The notes beneath the pieces were generated by a model. It had not been told where the DNA came from. It made no database searches and was given only the letters and a program-made list of their open reading frames with translations. From Terfezia claveryi (lineage: Eukaryota > Ascomycota > Pezizomycetes > Pezizales > Pezizaceae): a stretch of DNA of 64,000 nt. The DNA lies in assembly GCA_015179025.1 (NCBI GenBank), contig WHUX01000062.1, positions 225,197 through 289,196 of the forward strand, written 5' to 3'. A program made the position numbers and the translations under genes. Below are positions 23,752-36,051 of the stretch, in pieces. How positions within the stretch are numbered: position 1 is the stretch's first letter; each line of letters opens with the position of its first letter.

Positions 23752-24480
23752 ATGTCTTTTATTGTTTATTTCATGAGTTTCACTCAGTGATGGGCTTTGC
23801 TGGATTTCGCTGGGATTTTCACTGGAATTTTTCACGAATGCAATGGGTGGTGAGCAGGATAAAAGTTGAAGGATATGTAATAGGATAGGATAGGAAATCA
23901 ATAGCTAGGAAATTCTTTTGCCTCCGGTACTTGTTTTGTATTGTTTTTTTCTTTTCTATTCTTAATTACTGTGCTTTTTATTTCTTTGCTCTGGGTGCCT
24001 AGATCTAACGGCCTATCTTATAACTCCTGAATATTATTGCTATGCTCGAGAACATACTGTCACAATTGTGGTACGCGTTTGCAAAGATACTGTCAGACTT
24101 GGTGCCTTGTACTTGTACCTGTACCTGTAGGGCTGCGGGGGTCATGGGAAAAAATCGAATAGAATTGAAAACAACAACCCTGGGGAGGTCAAGACGAGTC
24201 ATCCGAGATGGTGCACACGATGTCAACTCATCTAATTGGATCTCTGTGACTGTTAATTAGGCAGTAGATGCAGCCGGGCCGCGTGGAATTCAAAGGTATT
24301 TACCTGGATGAGCTCATGGACATGTACCCGCAAGATCTCATTAACCAAAGTTTCGAATTGAAAAGGAAATAGGGAATAAGAACAGGGAATAAGGACTAAG
24401 CGGCTTGGCAAAGCATTGGAGGGCGGGAGATAGAACTTACATGTAACAGAGAATAATTTCTAAAGGTTTTGAGACCTTTT
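23752..24480. other. NAP1 3' flank and edge of the gene-rich region
   Basis: No gene. T-rich 3' UTR-like sequence to about 24,000, then ordinary intergenic DNA. Composition changes abruptly to AT-rich at about 24,480, which I take as the edge of the repeat block. Confidence 0.6.
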
Positions 24481-27400
24481 ATATGCTTCTGTGGAATACA
24501 TTTCTCAACTTTATACCTTTCTCACTATATAGTACCTGGAATACTTATCTTCAGGATCTAGTATTCCGAGACTTTAACAAATTATTTAACTGCCTTATAA
24601 GTTAATATAAAGAAAAGAAATTCTTTAACAAAGTAACTTAAATATCAATTAATTACAGCAAGAAAATATAATCTTTAAGACTACAATAAAGATAATCTAT
24701 AAGACTAAAAAGAAAAAGATAAAGTTAAAACTTAACTAAAACTATTGTAATAACTATTTCTTTTTAGCTCTTTTAAAAGTTAAATAAATTCTTATTTAAC
24801 TTTTATTATTACTATTATTATTACTTAGTATTAAATTATATTTTAAAAATTATATAAGTTTCTAGTATAACTTTATTTATATTTTATTTACTAGTATTAT
24901 CTTAGTTTTTCTACTAAAATTGTATAGGGATCTAATAACAGTATAAGGAATAGAGGCTATATATACATAATTTTAGGCTAGGGCAATAGAAAAAATAAGC
25001 TTCCTAAGATCTTTATTTTTGGAGCTAGATAAGATAGCAATAACTTATCTAAGTAATAATCTATCACATGCATTACAGATAATATATAGGACAATAATAA
25101 GAAGGTAACTAATAAATAACAATATGATACTTAGGTAAGATCCCATCTAAGTATCAAATAGGACTAAGGTAATACCTTATTACCTGCAATTACAGGTAAT
25201 AACAAAAACAACTAAGTACACTATTATAATAGCAAGGTAGATAGTATATAATATTATATATTTTGAGATACTTGTTCTATAAAAAACATATATGAAAATA
25301 TATTCATAAGGGAGAGAGTTAGTTATAGAAGATAAATAACCTACTTTCTTATATACCTCTCTATTTAGATAAAAACATCTATCTTAAGAAATAAAATAGA
25401 GATATAAATTTATATATATTAGTAGTTAATATTCAATTTATAATATTTATTGTTCTTATCCTTATAGGTATTACTTCTACTTACTTTTATATTATTAAGT
25501 CTTTAATAATAGTAATATCATTAAAGAAATATCTAAATATTATTTAGTAAGTCTATCTCTTTATCTTTACTTTTATCAATCTTAACTATATTGGCTAAGA
25601 TAGAAAGTAAAAGAATATTTTCTCTTTCTTTATTAATTATATTTAGAGTCTCTCTTTTTATCTTATTTTTACTAAGATTATACTTACTAACTTTTCTTTT
25701 CTTTAAGTTACTTATTTGCTACTATTTAACTAGAATTTTATTTTTAATAACTTATCAATCCTATCAGTAAATACTTATTTATTATAGTTATAAGGTTATC
25801 CTTTCTATTTAACCTTATACTACAATTTCTCTGTTCTAGGTTAAGACCTAAATTCCAAAACTCTTTTTATATTATACTTATCTTCCTTAATTAGTCTTAG
25901 TTGTTCTAAAGTTTTAGAAGAGAATAGTTGAATTAGATTTAGGAAGAAGAGTTTAATAAAAGAGGTATAGAAAGAGATATTAATATTATTGAAGTTAGAG
26001 AAGTTAGTAAAGTCAAGTTTAGCATTTTGACTCTAAGGTAAATAATTAGTAATGGTAAAAGGTTCTATTTATTTAGAGTATAGTTTGGAGAAGTGGTATC
26101 TTACTAGAAGGTTTTTTGTTAATAACATTACCTAAATACTAGCTTTATAAATAGATGAGGCTCTTTTGTATTTGTTAGCTTACAGAATCTAGTCCTTTTT
26201 TGCTTTAGTAAGGTTTTTAGCAACCTAGTAGAATCTGATAGTAGAATTGGAGAAAGTAGGTATAGAGTGAGGTAGGATAGGTACTAATAAATTAACCTAG
26301 TATCCTAGTTTAGTAAAGAAGAAAGAAAGTCCTCTTATTATACTAACTCTTATATTTACTTATATTTAAATAGAAGGTATAGCTTGTACTTAACTCATTC
26401 TATATTCCAGCTTCTTAGCTACAAATATAGGAATAATTGTCTAATTCTTTCTTTTACTAACTCTATTAGTCTGGATATAATATATAGAAGTACTTTATAG
26501 AAAATTCCATTCTTCTATATTCAATCTTAAAATATTATAGACATAAATAAAGGATCTTGATTAAAGACAATTTTATAAGGAAATCCAATATTAAATTTAA
26601 TAAAACTTTCAAAGATATTAATAACTACTAATATATTAATATTATATATAATAGATAATAGAAATATAAAATCAGAGTATCTATTAGTTGTAACAAATAA
26701 CTTATAAAATAGTAACACATAGTACTTATTATCTTTAGAAGTTCTATATCTAAGAGTAAATTTAGTACATAAAATTATAATAGGTTCTATACTAAGAAAA
26801 TCTATAGCTATACTTTTCTATAGCCTAGTAGATATATACAGAAGAGTAAAAAATCTAAGAGATTTTTATATAAATTCTTTAGTAATTTAGTAGGTTTTAT
26901 AACTTTTTACAAATTATTTAATTAGCTTAAAAAAATCTAAAAAAATATACTTACTGGTAACCTCTTATACTGTCTTTATTAAGTCATTATATCTAGTAAT
27001 GATATATGTTTATTAGATAAGGGCTTCAAAAGTAGAGTTATCTTTAACTTATAATTATTTAAAAATAACTATCCTTTATATAAAATTCTTTAAGAGGAAT
27101 GTAAATCTATCTTATACCTTTTTTATAGGTACCTGATCTCCTTTTTTTACTTTTAAGTATAGTAGTTTAAATAGTATATTTTATTACAACTCTTCTTCAT
27201 AATACTATTCTAATTCATAATCTCTTATCTACTCAATAATTACTAAATCTAGTGCTATACTTTTTTCTTCATTTTTTTTAACTTTTAGTATCTTTTTTAA
27301 GTTGTTCATACTATATATAGGTTTATTAAGGGACTTTATATAATTTTATCTAGTATTATATAAGCTAACAAAGTTCTTTTTCATATTATTATATTCTAAA

Positions 27401-28697
27401 CAATACTTATATATAGGTATTTCTTTTTCTCTCATAATAGTAACTTTTTTTATAAGGTTTAGGTATAGATATAACTAGTAACTATTTTAATTACAGATAT
27501 TGTATTTTCTAATAGTTTCTTTTAGTAGTTAGTATAAATAGATATTAAGAAGGTATTTGTTGTTAAGGTAAGTAGTTTCATTATAGTTAGTATATTTGGA
27601 AGAAGAGAAATTCAAAGTCTTAGTACAATTTTCTCTGAAATATCCAAATGCCTAATATTTATTATAAAGATTTATGCCAGTATCTTTATTGTTGTATTAG
27701 GTATATTTATAGCCTAGTTTATTAAATTAGAAATAATACTCTTATTTATAAGTATTTGTTTTGGTTTAAATAAAAGAGCTACCTTCTACCAGAATAACCA
27801 ATACTCTACTATATTACTAAGTATGATAGTTTGATCACCTATATAGATATAAGTAGTACATTTAGATATTTTAGTATTAAAAAGATTAGGTAAAAGAAAT
27901 GTGTAGCCTCTAATAATAATCTCATATATATATTCTTTTTAATATATTTCTATAATATTCTAATATTTAATACTCCTATATAGTTATTTATTATATTTAG
28001 GTTTATCTTCTAAATATCAGCTTGCCTATAATATATTGTAGTTCAGACTACTTAATTAATGTATATTAGACTACAGTATTTCTAATTAGGAAGTAGTTCC
28101 CTATTTAGGCAACTACCTGATATTAGTACTACTAAGCTATTATAGGAAGTATCATCTAAATTTAATTAACTATTATTAAATTTAAGCTTCTATATAACCC
28201 ACTACTTTTATATAGTAGTTAATATAGTAAGATCCAAGTAGTATACTAAGTCTTATATAGCTTTACTCTTATCAAGTCTATAATACACTTAAGTTATAGC
28301 TATATTTATACTTCACTCTACAATTATGTATCTATTTCTCTAAAGTATTTCTATAGTTACCACTCACTTGTAACATTATACTGCTTATTTATATACCTCT
28401 ATAGATACTAACATAATTCTCAACAACTATATTTATATTAAGAAGATTACTTGATGATACCTCTAATAAGCCAATAGCTAATACTAATAATAATAGTATT
28501 GTTCAGGCATAACAAAGAGCTAAACAATTTATTGAGCAATACTATACTCTCTTCTTTTAGATTCCCTAATTCTAAAAACAATAGAATGCTCTTTACTAAT
28601 AGATAGGACTTGGATTAATATTCTGCTCCTCTTTAAAATCTATTATACAATCAGTTGCTCTATCAGTAGTTCTATCTATGCTTTTAGAGCTGTAAAC
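24481..28697 (-). mobile_element. AT-rich decayed family-A gypsy relic (A1)
   Basis: Extremely AT-rich DNA with almost no long open frames. From about 25,190 to 27,760 it follows the order and wording of copy A2 (29,190-32,400) with G and C replaced by A and T. The LTR/internal junction TTACA|TGCCTCCCTG reads TTATA|TACCTCTCTA near 25,353, and the integrase core survives as a minus-strand frame at 26527-26718 (FINIGFPYKIV-like, compare A2 31114-31455). The changes are mostly C-to-T and G-to-A, as expected from RIP. The first 700 bases and 27,760-28,697 are too degraded for me to assign. Confidence 0.75.
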
Positions 28698-29329
28698 TGT
28701 TGATAGGGGGACTGGAAGATCAGATTAGATAAGATAAGGATCTTATCTAATCAGATAATCTCAGGCTAGTAATGTATACTACAAAGTAGATTACTAATAG
28801 TGTATTGTTTATTCTCACTATTAAAGTTATTACCTGTAGCATAAGATTACTATAATAGGTAAAGTAGTATAGGAGTACCAAAGGTACTTAGAAGATTAAC
28901 CAGTGGAACTTCTATATTAATTGTACTCTAACTATATTCTGAGTTCTAACTATCTGTCCAACTGAAGGGAAATTTAGGGGACTATATGTATTTTCAATGG
29001 GGCAGTACTAGGGTAGTGGTGAGGTAGTGCACCATCATCTGACTCTTACATGTAATTGAGATAAATATCATCTGAATTTCTAGATAGTACTTCCAAATAC
29101 TATCTAGTACAAAATAGGTTAAGTCTTAACTTTGACTTATACATGTAAAAGTATGTAAAAGCATATGAAACCATGTGATAATATGTAAAAGCATGTAAAA
29201 TATTAGCAAGGCAGATAGTATATAGAATGTTGTGTGTTTTGAGATGCTTGCTGAGTAAGAAAATATATAAGAAATACATTTGTGAGGGAGAGGGTTAGTT
29301 ATAGGGTATGAGTAAGCCATTTCCTTACA
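28698..29329 (-). repeat. A2 left LTR (3' LTR), 632 bp
   Basis: On the plus strand it runs TGTTGATAGGGGG to CCTTACA, so TG...CA ends. It is followed by TGCCTCCCTG, whose complement is a purine-rich tract suited to second-strand priming. Repeated at 54851-61591 (split) and 61660-62270. It contains a shared core promoter (see findings) and tandem CATGTAAAAG-like units near 29,140-29,200. Confidence 0.85.
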
Positions 29330-29538
29330 TGCCTCCCTGTTTAGATAAAAACTCCATCCTATGAAATAAACAGGGTTCTGGATTTATGTACATTAGTAGT
29401 CAATATTTAATTTATAATACTTATTGTTCCTATCCATATAGGTACTACTGCCACTTCCTCCTATATTATACCTGATATTGTTATACCTATCCTTGAAATC
29501 CTTATCAACTAGTCTTTCTTTAAAGAAATGTTGAAATA

Positions 29539-29811
29539 TTAATTAGGGTGTATCCATCTCTTTACCTTTCCTTTGTCAATCTTGACTACATTAGATGAAA
29601 CAGGGGGAGCAAGGACTTTTTTTCTTTCATTATTAATCATCTCCAAAGTCTCTTTTCTTCTTATTTTTTCCAAGCTTATACTCACTAACCTTCCTTTTTT
29701 ATAAGTTGCTTGCTTACTCCCAGTCAACCAGAATTTTTTTTTCAATGACTCATCAATACCATCAGCATACACCCACTCATCATACTTATAAGGCCATCCC
29801 TTCCATTTCAC
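29539..29811 (-). pseudogene. A2 chromodomain and C terminus
   Basis: Minus-strand fragment with the second half of a chromodomain (MKWKGWPYKYDEWVYADGID, then KKKFWLTGSKQATYKKG) and a basic tail. Chromodomains at the integrase C terminus define chromoviruses and target insertion to marked chromatin. The upstream part, about 29,820-30,200, continues the linker but is out of frame. Confidence 0.75.
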
Positions 29812-30206
29812 CTTGTACTACAACTTCCTTGTTCTAGGTTGTGACCTGAATTCCAATACTATTTCTACCTCATACCTATCTTCCTTAACTGGTCCTGGTT
29901 GTTCCAGAGTCTTGGAAGGGAATAGTTGTATTGGATTAGGGATGAAGGGTTTTAGAAGTGAAGTGTGGAAGGAATTGTTGATATTGTTGAGGTCAGAGAA
30001 GTCAGTGAAGTCAAGTTTAGCATTTTGACTCTATAGTGAATATTTTGTAATAGTGAAGGGGCCTATCCATTTAGGGGTTAGTTTGGAGTAGTAGTACCTT
30101 ACTGGTAGGTTTTTTGTTAATAGCATCACCTGATCATTGACTTGGTAATCAGGAGAGGCTCTTCTGTATTTGTTGGCTTGCTGAATTTGGTCCTTTTTTG
30201 CCTTAG

Positions 30207-30846
30207 TGTAAGGAAGTCACATTCCATTTCCCAATAAAATATAACTCCCATTACATACCAACTTTTAACCTAGTGGAATAAGATATTATTAGGCCACCAG
30301 CATTGGCCGGCAGATGATAATAAAGGTATAGTAACTCATGTATTTCATTAAATAATGAGCGTGACTCATTGGAAGGGTCACGTGATACTTGTAGTTCTAT
30401 TTCCTAGTAGTTTCTAGCAGTTTCTATCATGTTGATTTCAAATCATGTAATGGGTCAGATGATGGCGCACTGCCCCAGCACTACCCCAGCACTGCCCCAC
30501 TCTGGACAGTATATAGTCCCCTGAATTCCCCTTTGTTGGAGGAGCGTTTAAGAAAGTTCAAGCCAGTGATAGAGACAGAAACAGTGTAGTAGATATCTAC
30601 CAATAATAAAGTATTGAGCTATTATATTCTGGGCCCGTTTGGGCCCATCTCCCTCTATGTTCCAATAACAAGTTATAGGCCGGTCGGGCCTACCTTTTAC
30701 AACTAGAGCGACAATAGAATATATACAGCAAGATATACTTAAACAGAAGCTATAGGTTCTGTGCACCTATAGTTTGCTGTAGTAAACTCTAGTACTGCCG
30801 CCCGGTAGTAGAGAGTTGGTTATGAAGCACGCCGCCTTACTTTACA
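30207..30846 (+). mobile_element. Solo LTR of family F, 640 bp
   Basis: Begins TGTAAGGAAG, ends CTTTACA, and is flanked by the 5-bp target duplication CTTAG (30202-30206 and 30847-30851). Near-identical to the two LTRs at 39484-40124 and 40635-41275. Inserted in the A2 integrase-chromodomain linker. Contains a TGACTCA bZIP-type site (30362-30368), three GCACTGCCCCA-like repeats, a TATATAG box near 30,510 and four hairpins in 30631-30816. Confidence 0.92.
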
Positions 30847-31113
30847 CTTAGTAAGGTTTTTAGCAACCTGGTAAAATCTGGTTGTAGGGTTTGAATAGGT
30901 AGGTATAGGGTGAGGTAGGATAGGTGCAGATAAATTAGGCTGGTATTCTAGCTTAGTAAAGAAGGGAGAATGTCCTCTTGTGGTACTAACTCCTGCATTC
31001 ACCTCTGTTTGAACAGAAGGTGTGGCTTGTATCTAATTCATTCCCTGTTCTAGCTTCTTAGCTGCAAACATAGGAATAATTGTCCTATTCTTTCTTTTAC
31101 TTATCCCATCAGT

Positions 31114-31746
31114 CTAGGGGTGATATGTGGAAGATGCTTTATGCATAATTCCATTATTCTGCATCCAATCTTGAAATGTAGTAGACATAAACAAGGGGTC
31201 TTGGTCAGAAACAATTTCAAAAGGAAATCCCACATTAGGTTTAATGAATCTTTCAAAGATATCAATAACTCCTAATGTATCAACATTATCTGTAACAGGT
31301 AGTAAAAATGTAAAATCAGAATGTCTGTCAGTTATGACTAACAACTTATGAAATGTCAACATATGAGGCTTATCATCAATAGGAGTTCTGTACTCAAGGG
31401 TAAATTCAGTACATGAAATCATAATAGGTTCTATACTAAAAAAATCTATAGCCATACTATCCCATGGCCTGGTAGGTATATTCAGAGGAGTAAGAAATCC
31501 AGGGGGTTACTGTGTGGATCCCTTGATGATTTGGCAAATTTCACAACTCCTTACAAATTGTTCAACCTGTTTAAAAAAATCCTGAAAGATGTACTTATTG
31601 GTAAGCTCATGTGCTATTTTTGCAAGGCCCCTATGTCTAGTAATGACATATGCTTGTTGGATAAGGGCTTCAGAGGCAGAGTTACCTTTCACTTGTAGTC
31701 CTTTAGGAATGACTATCTTCCAAGCAAAATTTTTTAGCAAGTACAT
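31114..31746 (-). pseudogene. A2 integrase core and zinc-binding region
   Basis: Two minus-strand fragments. 31507-31746 has the HHCC-type end (SCEICQ preceded by ARHRGLAKIAHELTNKY-like text). 31114-31455 has the catalytic core with PHMLTFHKLLVITDRHSDFT and VSDQDPLFMSTTFQDWM (second Asp), then ASSTYHP. A stop and frameshift separate them. Confidence 0.8.
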
Positions 31747-31879
31747 AAATCTATACTGTACTTTTGCTGTAGGTACCTACTCCCCTTTCTTAACTCTTAA
31801 GTATAGTAGTCTAAATACTGTATCTTTTTCCATCTCTTCTCTATAATACTATTCCAACTCATGATCTCTTATCCACTCA

Positions 31880-33190
31880 GCAATTACTAAATCTGGTTCC
31901 ATGCTCTTTTCATCATCATCCTAGACTCCTAGTGCCTTTTTAAGGTGGTCACTATTGTAGAAGGGCTTATTGAGGGCCTTCAGATTATTTTTCCTAGTAT
32001 CATAGGAGCTGACAAAGTTTTTGTTCAGGTTATGGTAACTAAGACAATACTTGCATCTTAGTATAACCTTTCCTCCTGTGGTAGTAACATTTGAGAGTCT
32101 TGGGTATAGATGAGACCAGTGGCCATCTTGGTTGCATATGCTGCATTTTTTGATGGTCCCTTTTGGTAGTGGATAAAGTTTGTTGTCAAGGGGGCATTTG
32201 TTACTGAGGTGAGTAGTTTCTATGCAGTTAGTACATTTGGGAGGAGGAAATTTAGTGTGTCTGGGACATTCCTCCTTGAAAAGTCCAAATGCCCAACATT
32301 TATCACAAAGATTAATACCAGGATCTTTGTTGTTGTATTGTGAATGTGTGTAGCCATTTTTACCACATTGGGAACAAAACTCTTTGGACTGAGTTTTGTT
32401 GGAGGAAGATAGGAGGATTGGATTCTTAAGGGAGGTGTTAGGAAGGGTACTGACAGAGGATGCAGGTGAGACTTCTGAAGGAGGAGGAGGCTAGAAGTGC
32501 ACCTTCTTGTTGTCTACCTCATCCTTGCACTTAAGTGAGGCTGCCCTTCTCTTCAAGGTACCTTCAAGAGTGGGGTTCTACTCCTGAAGGTTTCCCACAA
32601 CCATAGAACCCTTATCAGCCCTTCTCAAGGACTATTCCATTTGTTCTGTAGTCATGGGTTCCTTGGCTCTTTCCTATTTCTCAGGTTCATCTAAGTCAGA
32701 GGATTGATCCACAAGGGTCCATTCTTATGGGTCTTCTGCCTTAGGGGCAGCAAGAGTGGAGGGAGAGAATGTACTAGGTCTTTTGTTAATTACTACTTCA
32801 AACTTGAGTTTTCTTGTAACTGACCTTCCTCTTTCCTTACTCTCTTATTGTTGCTGTTGAGCCTGGGCCCTGGTGGTAGTGGCAGCAGTTTAGACTGCTG
32901 CTGGCTCCTACTGGAGCTGTCTGAGCTTGAAATTTCTTTGTGGGGTGTTAGATTTATTAGGTTTAGGGTCATTCTCAACTGTAGCTTTATACCTTTCAGC
33001 CTCAAAGACTGCATTTAGGCCTTCTCTGTCATGCCAGACAGGCCTGGTGCCATCAACCTCCTGCACAAGTCTTTGTGGAAGGTTGGTAGTGGTAATTTGG
33101 AGAAGAGAGAGTCTCCTTCTCCTATAGATGGTATTAGGAGATTGTCTCCTAAGAATTGGTGGAGACACTAGTCTTCCAGTGGCTCCTCTA
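31880..33190 (-). pseudogene. A2 zinc-knuckle-like module between RNase H and integrase
   Basis: In the frame around 32030-32400 on the minus strand there are five closely spaced CxxC motifs: CSQCGKNGYTH, CDKCWAFGLFKEEC, CTNCIETTHLSNKC, CSICNQDGHWSHLYP and CKYCLSYHN. Upstream is a low-complexity Pro/Gln/Ser-rich stretch. Zinc knuckles normally sit in Gag, so finding this array within pol is unusual. The element E counterpart at 41640-42868 supports it being a real module. Function is unknown; nucleic-acid binding is inferred. Confidence 0.65.
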
Positions 33191-33198
33191 ATCCTAAG

Positions 33199-34543
33199 CT
33201 ACTGTGGGGAAGGCATTGTTGGTGATGGAGAATGTGGGGGAGGAGTTTTCTTGAAAGTTTGTATTGGGACAGAGAGGTGGTTGCTTACTACTGGATGTTG
33301 TAGTAAAGAAGCTGTATAGTAAGAAGACTGTCCAGCAGAGGGGGATTTTGAGGGACTATATACTCTTCTGGACAGTACATCTGCTATGTGGTTATCCTTA
33401 CCCTGAATGTATTCCAGGGTTAGGTCAAACTGACTCATTGTCTCTTGCTACCTTCTCTTTATCTGACTTTCAGGAATACTATCCATAAATATGACTAAAG
33501 GTTTGTGATCTGTTTAGATGATCACCTTATGACCATGTAGTTCAGGCCTGAAATACCTTAGTGAGTTAACAATTGCTAATAATTCCTTATCAGTTGTTGT
33601 GTAATTTATTTGTCTATCATTTAATTTCCTAAAGTGAAATTCTGCTGGCCTGATAATACCATTCTCCATTTGGCCAATCTATCCTGAAATCCCTATATTA
33701 CTAGCATCTGTAATCAAATAGATTGGAAGACCTAAGTCATGATTAATTGGCTTAAGCACCTTATTGCTCATTATTAGCTCTTTAACTCTCACAAATGACT
33801 TATTATACAAGGAAGTCTACATGTACTTCTTTGTTGACCCTTACAATTCTGATAGTAGTTTGGCTACAGCTCCCAATTCTGGACAAAATCTTCTCAAGTA
33901 ATTAACCATTCTTAGAAACTTTTGTAATTTCTTTTTTGAGTCAGGGATAGAGTAATTTGCTATTGAGTTGATTTTTTCTAGATCCATTTCCAACCCTTGC
34001 TTGGTAACAATGAATCCCAATACATTCAGCCTTGGAGCAAGGATCTAGCATTTCTTTTATTGAAGAAAAACTTTTCCCTAGCCAATATCTTGCAGATCTC
34101 TCTCAACACTTCCTTATATTCTTCCAGGGTATCTGTTCTAATCAGAATGTCATCTAAATAAACCATGACTGTTTTTCCAATATAATCCCTCAGTAACCAA
34201 TTCATAGCCCTTATCATAGTTACAGGTGCATTATAATCCCCTTGCTGTATGACTAGTGAGTCAAATTTCCCTAAATAATTTGTAAAGGTGCTATGTTTTA
34301 CTGATTTATGTGCATGCCTAATATTGTAATATCTATCTGCCAGAATCAGCTACTGAAATATATTTCTTGCTAGCTATTCAGTCCAGTATTACTTTGATAT
34401 TTAGCATAGGTGTTTTATCCTTTTGCACTAGCTTATTTCTGGGTACACAGTATAGCAAGAATCTGGCCTATTACTTGCCATTCTTATCTAAATCCCTATT
34501 AGGCTGTATAAACATGAGGATACTATTCAGTGAGCTGGATGGT
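33199..34543 (-). pseudogene. A2 RNase H and C-terminal reverse transcriptase
   Basis: RNase H end at 33199-33438 (FDLTLEYIQGKDNHIADVLSRR), with the DHKP segment upstream interrupted by stops. RT active site VMVYLDDILIRTDT at 34026-34217, preceded by QQGDYNAPVTMIRAM. The frame continues across the E insertion into 45310 onward. Numerous stops make it non-functional. Confidence 0.8.
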
Positions 34544-35217
34544 TGTAATGGAGAATGTTGTTTCATTGCTTATATAATTGATTATAAACTTTTGTATTTC
34601 CTATATTACTACTATGTTATGTAACTAAGCCTCTTAGTTGAAGGACTAGCCTTCAACCACCTCCTATTACTTTATAAGCTCCATAGCATGCGAATTTGCC
34701 ATGGGAAGTCTCATAGCACTTGCCATATGAAGACACCCTCATTTTGGCCGCGTGACCTCTGTTTAAGGCGTGTGACTCATTACCATGGCCACATGACCAT
34801 CATTTAAGGCATGTGACTCATTACATAGCCACATGACCCCTTTTGTACAGCGCACTACCTTCTGGTGTGCCACCCTTTATTGTATTTATTTCCTTAGTCA
34901 TCAAATCTCAGAGGAGTATAAATAGGCTACTGGATTCCCTCTGGAATCCAAAGAAAGACAAGAAGCAACAAGCAAGCACTCGAGCAAGCAAGCCTATATT
35001 CCGATCAGATCAAGATCATATAGCTTAGATAGCATAAATCATATAAGATAGATTACACCAGTTAATTACTGTTCCCTTCGGGAAGGTCCCACATAGTAAT
35101 CTCCCTACCCTTCTGAGGTCTTACCTTAGCAGAACCGAAATACACAAATGTCCGTGCCTACAGATATAGATTGTATAAATGGTACCGAATGAATACTGTC
35201 TAGTACCATTCATTATA
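34544..35217 (+). repeat. Element E 5' LTR, 674 bp
   Basis: Starts TGTAATGGAG and ends CATTATA, where the matching 3' LTR ends CATTACA. Holds about 2.4 copies of a roughly 41-bp tandem repeat (34745-34841), each with GTGACTCAT; the TGACTCA cores are at 34773-34779 and 34814-34820. Confidence 0.88.
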
Positions 35218-35639
35218 TTTTTTTTAACTCACTTACCTAATCTTTACTCTTAAATCCAAGGCCTGATCAACCTTCGGATACCTTTATTACACTCACGCAA
35301 GTGTATACAATTTGACACATAAGTGCACATATAAAAAATCAATATCGTTATTCAACTAGCTAGCTAACAAAATATCTAACAAACGAGACATCAGACTCTC
35401 AACTGCAGTATATCAACAAAAGACTTAGAAGCAAGCTAAGCAGAGTTCTAATAGGCAGTGGTATCCCACATTAAACAATCCCACTCTCATTCACAACACT
35501 TTTCCCAATAAGATCGACAACTTATCTTGCACTCCTAGCAACCGCCATTATATCTGTACCTGTAAATCCAGTACACCATTGAAAAACCGGCCCCCTAGGT
35601 CCCAGGAATAATTGTTCTAAACAACTAAGCGTCATAATC

Positions 35640-35975
35640 CTAAGGCTCAAATCTCACTGCCTCCACTACAGCCATTTCCTCCAGAAAAGAATTACTTCCA
35701 TCAGAACCTTCCTTAGGTCTAGACATCTCTACCAATACCTCTGTGCCCCCAATGTCTACCTCAACACACCAATCAGAAAACGTGACACTCTTGCTGGAAG
35801 AACTAGAACTAGATTCTAAACCAGTAGACGAAAAAAAACCAGGACTATAAGAAACATCAGGATCCTGACATCTAGCCTCACCAGCCTCGTGAGCCACCAA
35901 GCCAACAGAACCATCAGTCGAACGGAGATCATAAGGATCATCAGCTACCACACCATCAGCACAGAAAGGTGCCAA
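35640..35975 (-). other. Antisense open frame in the element E leader
   Basis: 111 codons open on the strand opposite to the element, between the 5' LTR and gag, starting at a TTG codon. Ser-rich centre followed by KSVTFSDWCVEVDIGG. Family A has an antisense frame in the same place (54529-54888) with KRVTFVDEIVV. Coding is not proven. Confidence 0.35.
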
Positions 35976-36051
35976 AGAAGAAAAGTAACTCGATGATCAT
36001 ATCGCATAACTAGCTGCATTTGGTTGTGGACAGACGACGAAATCAGACATA

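Noticed and set aside
1..24480. Biosynthetic or defence gene cluster in the gene-rich part
   Set aside because: All eight genes are unrelated conserved housekeeping functions with individual promoters.
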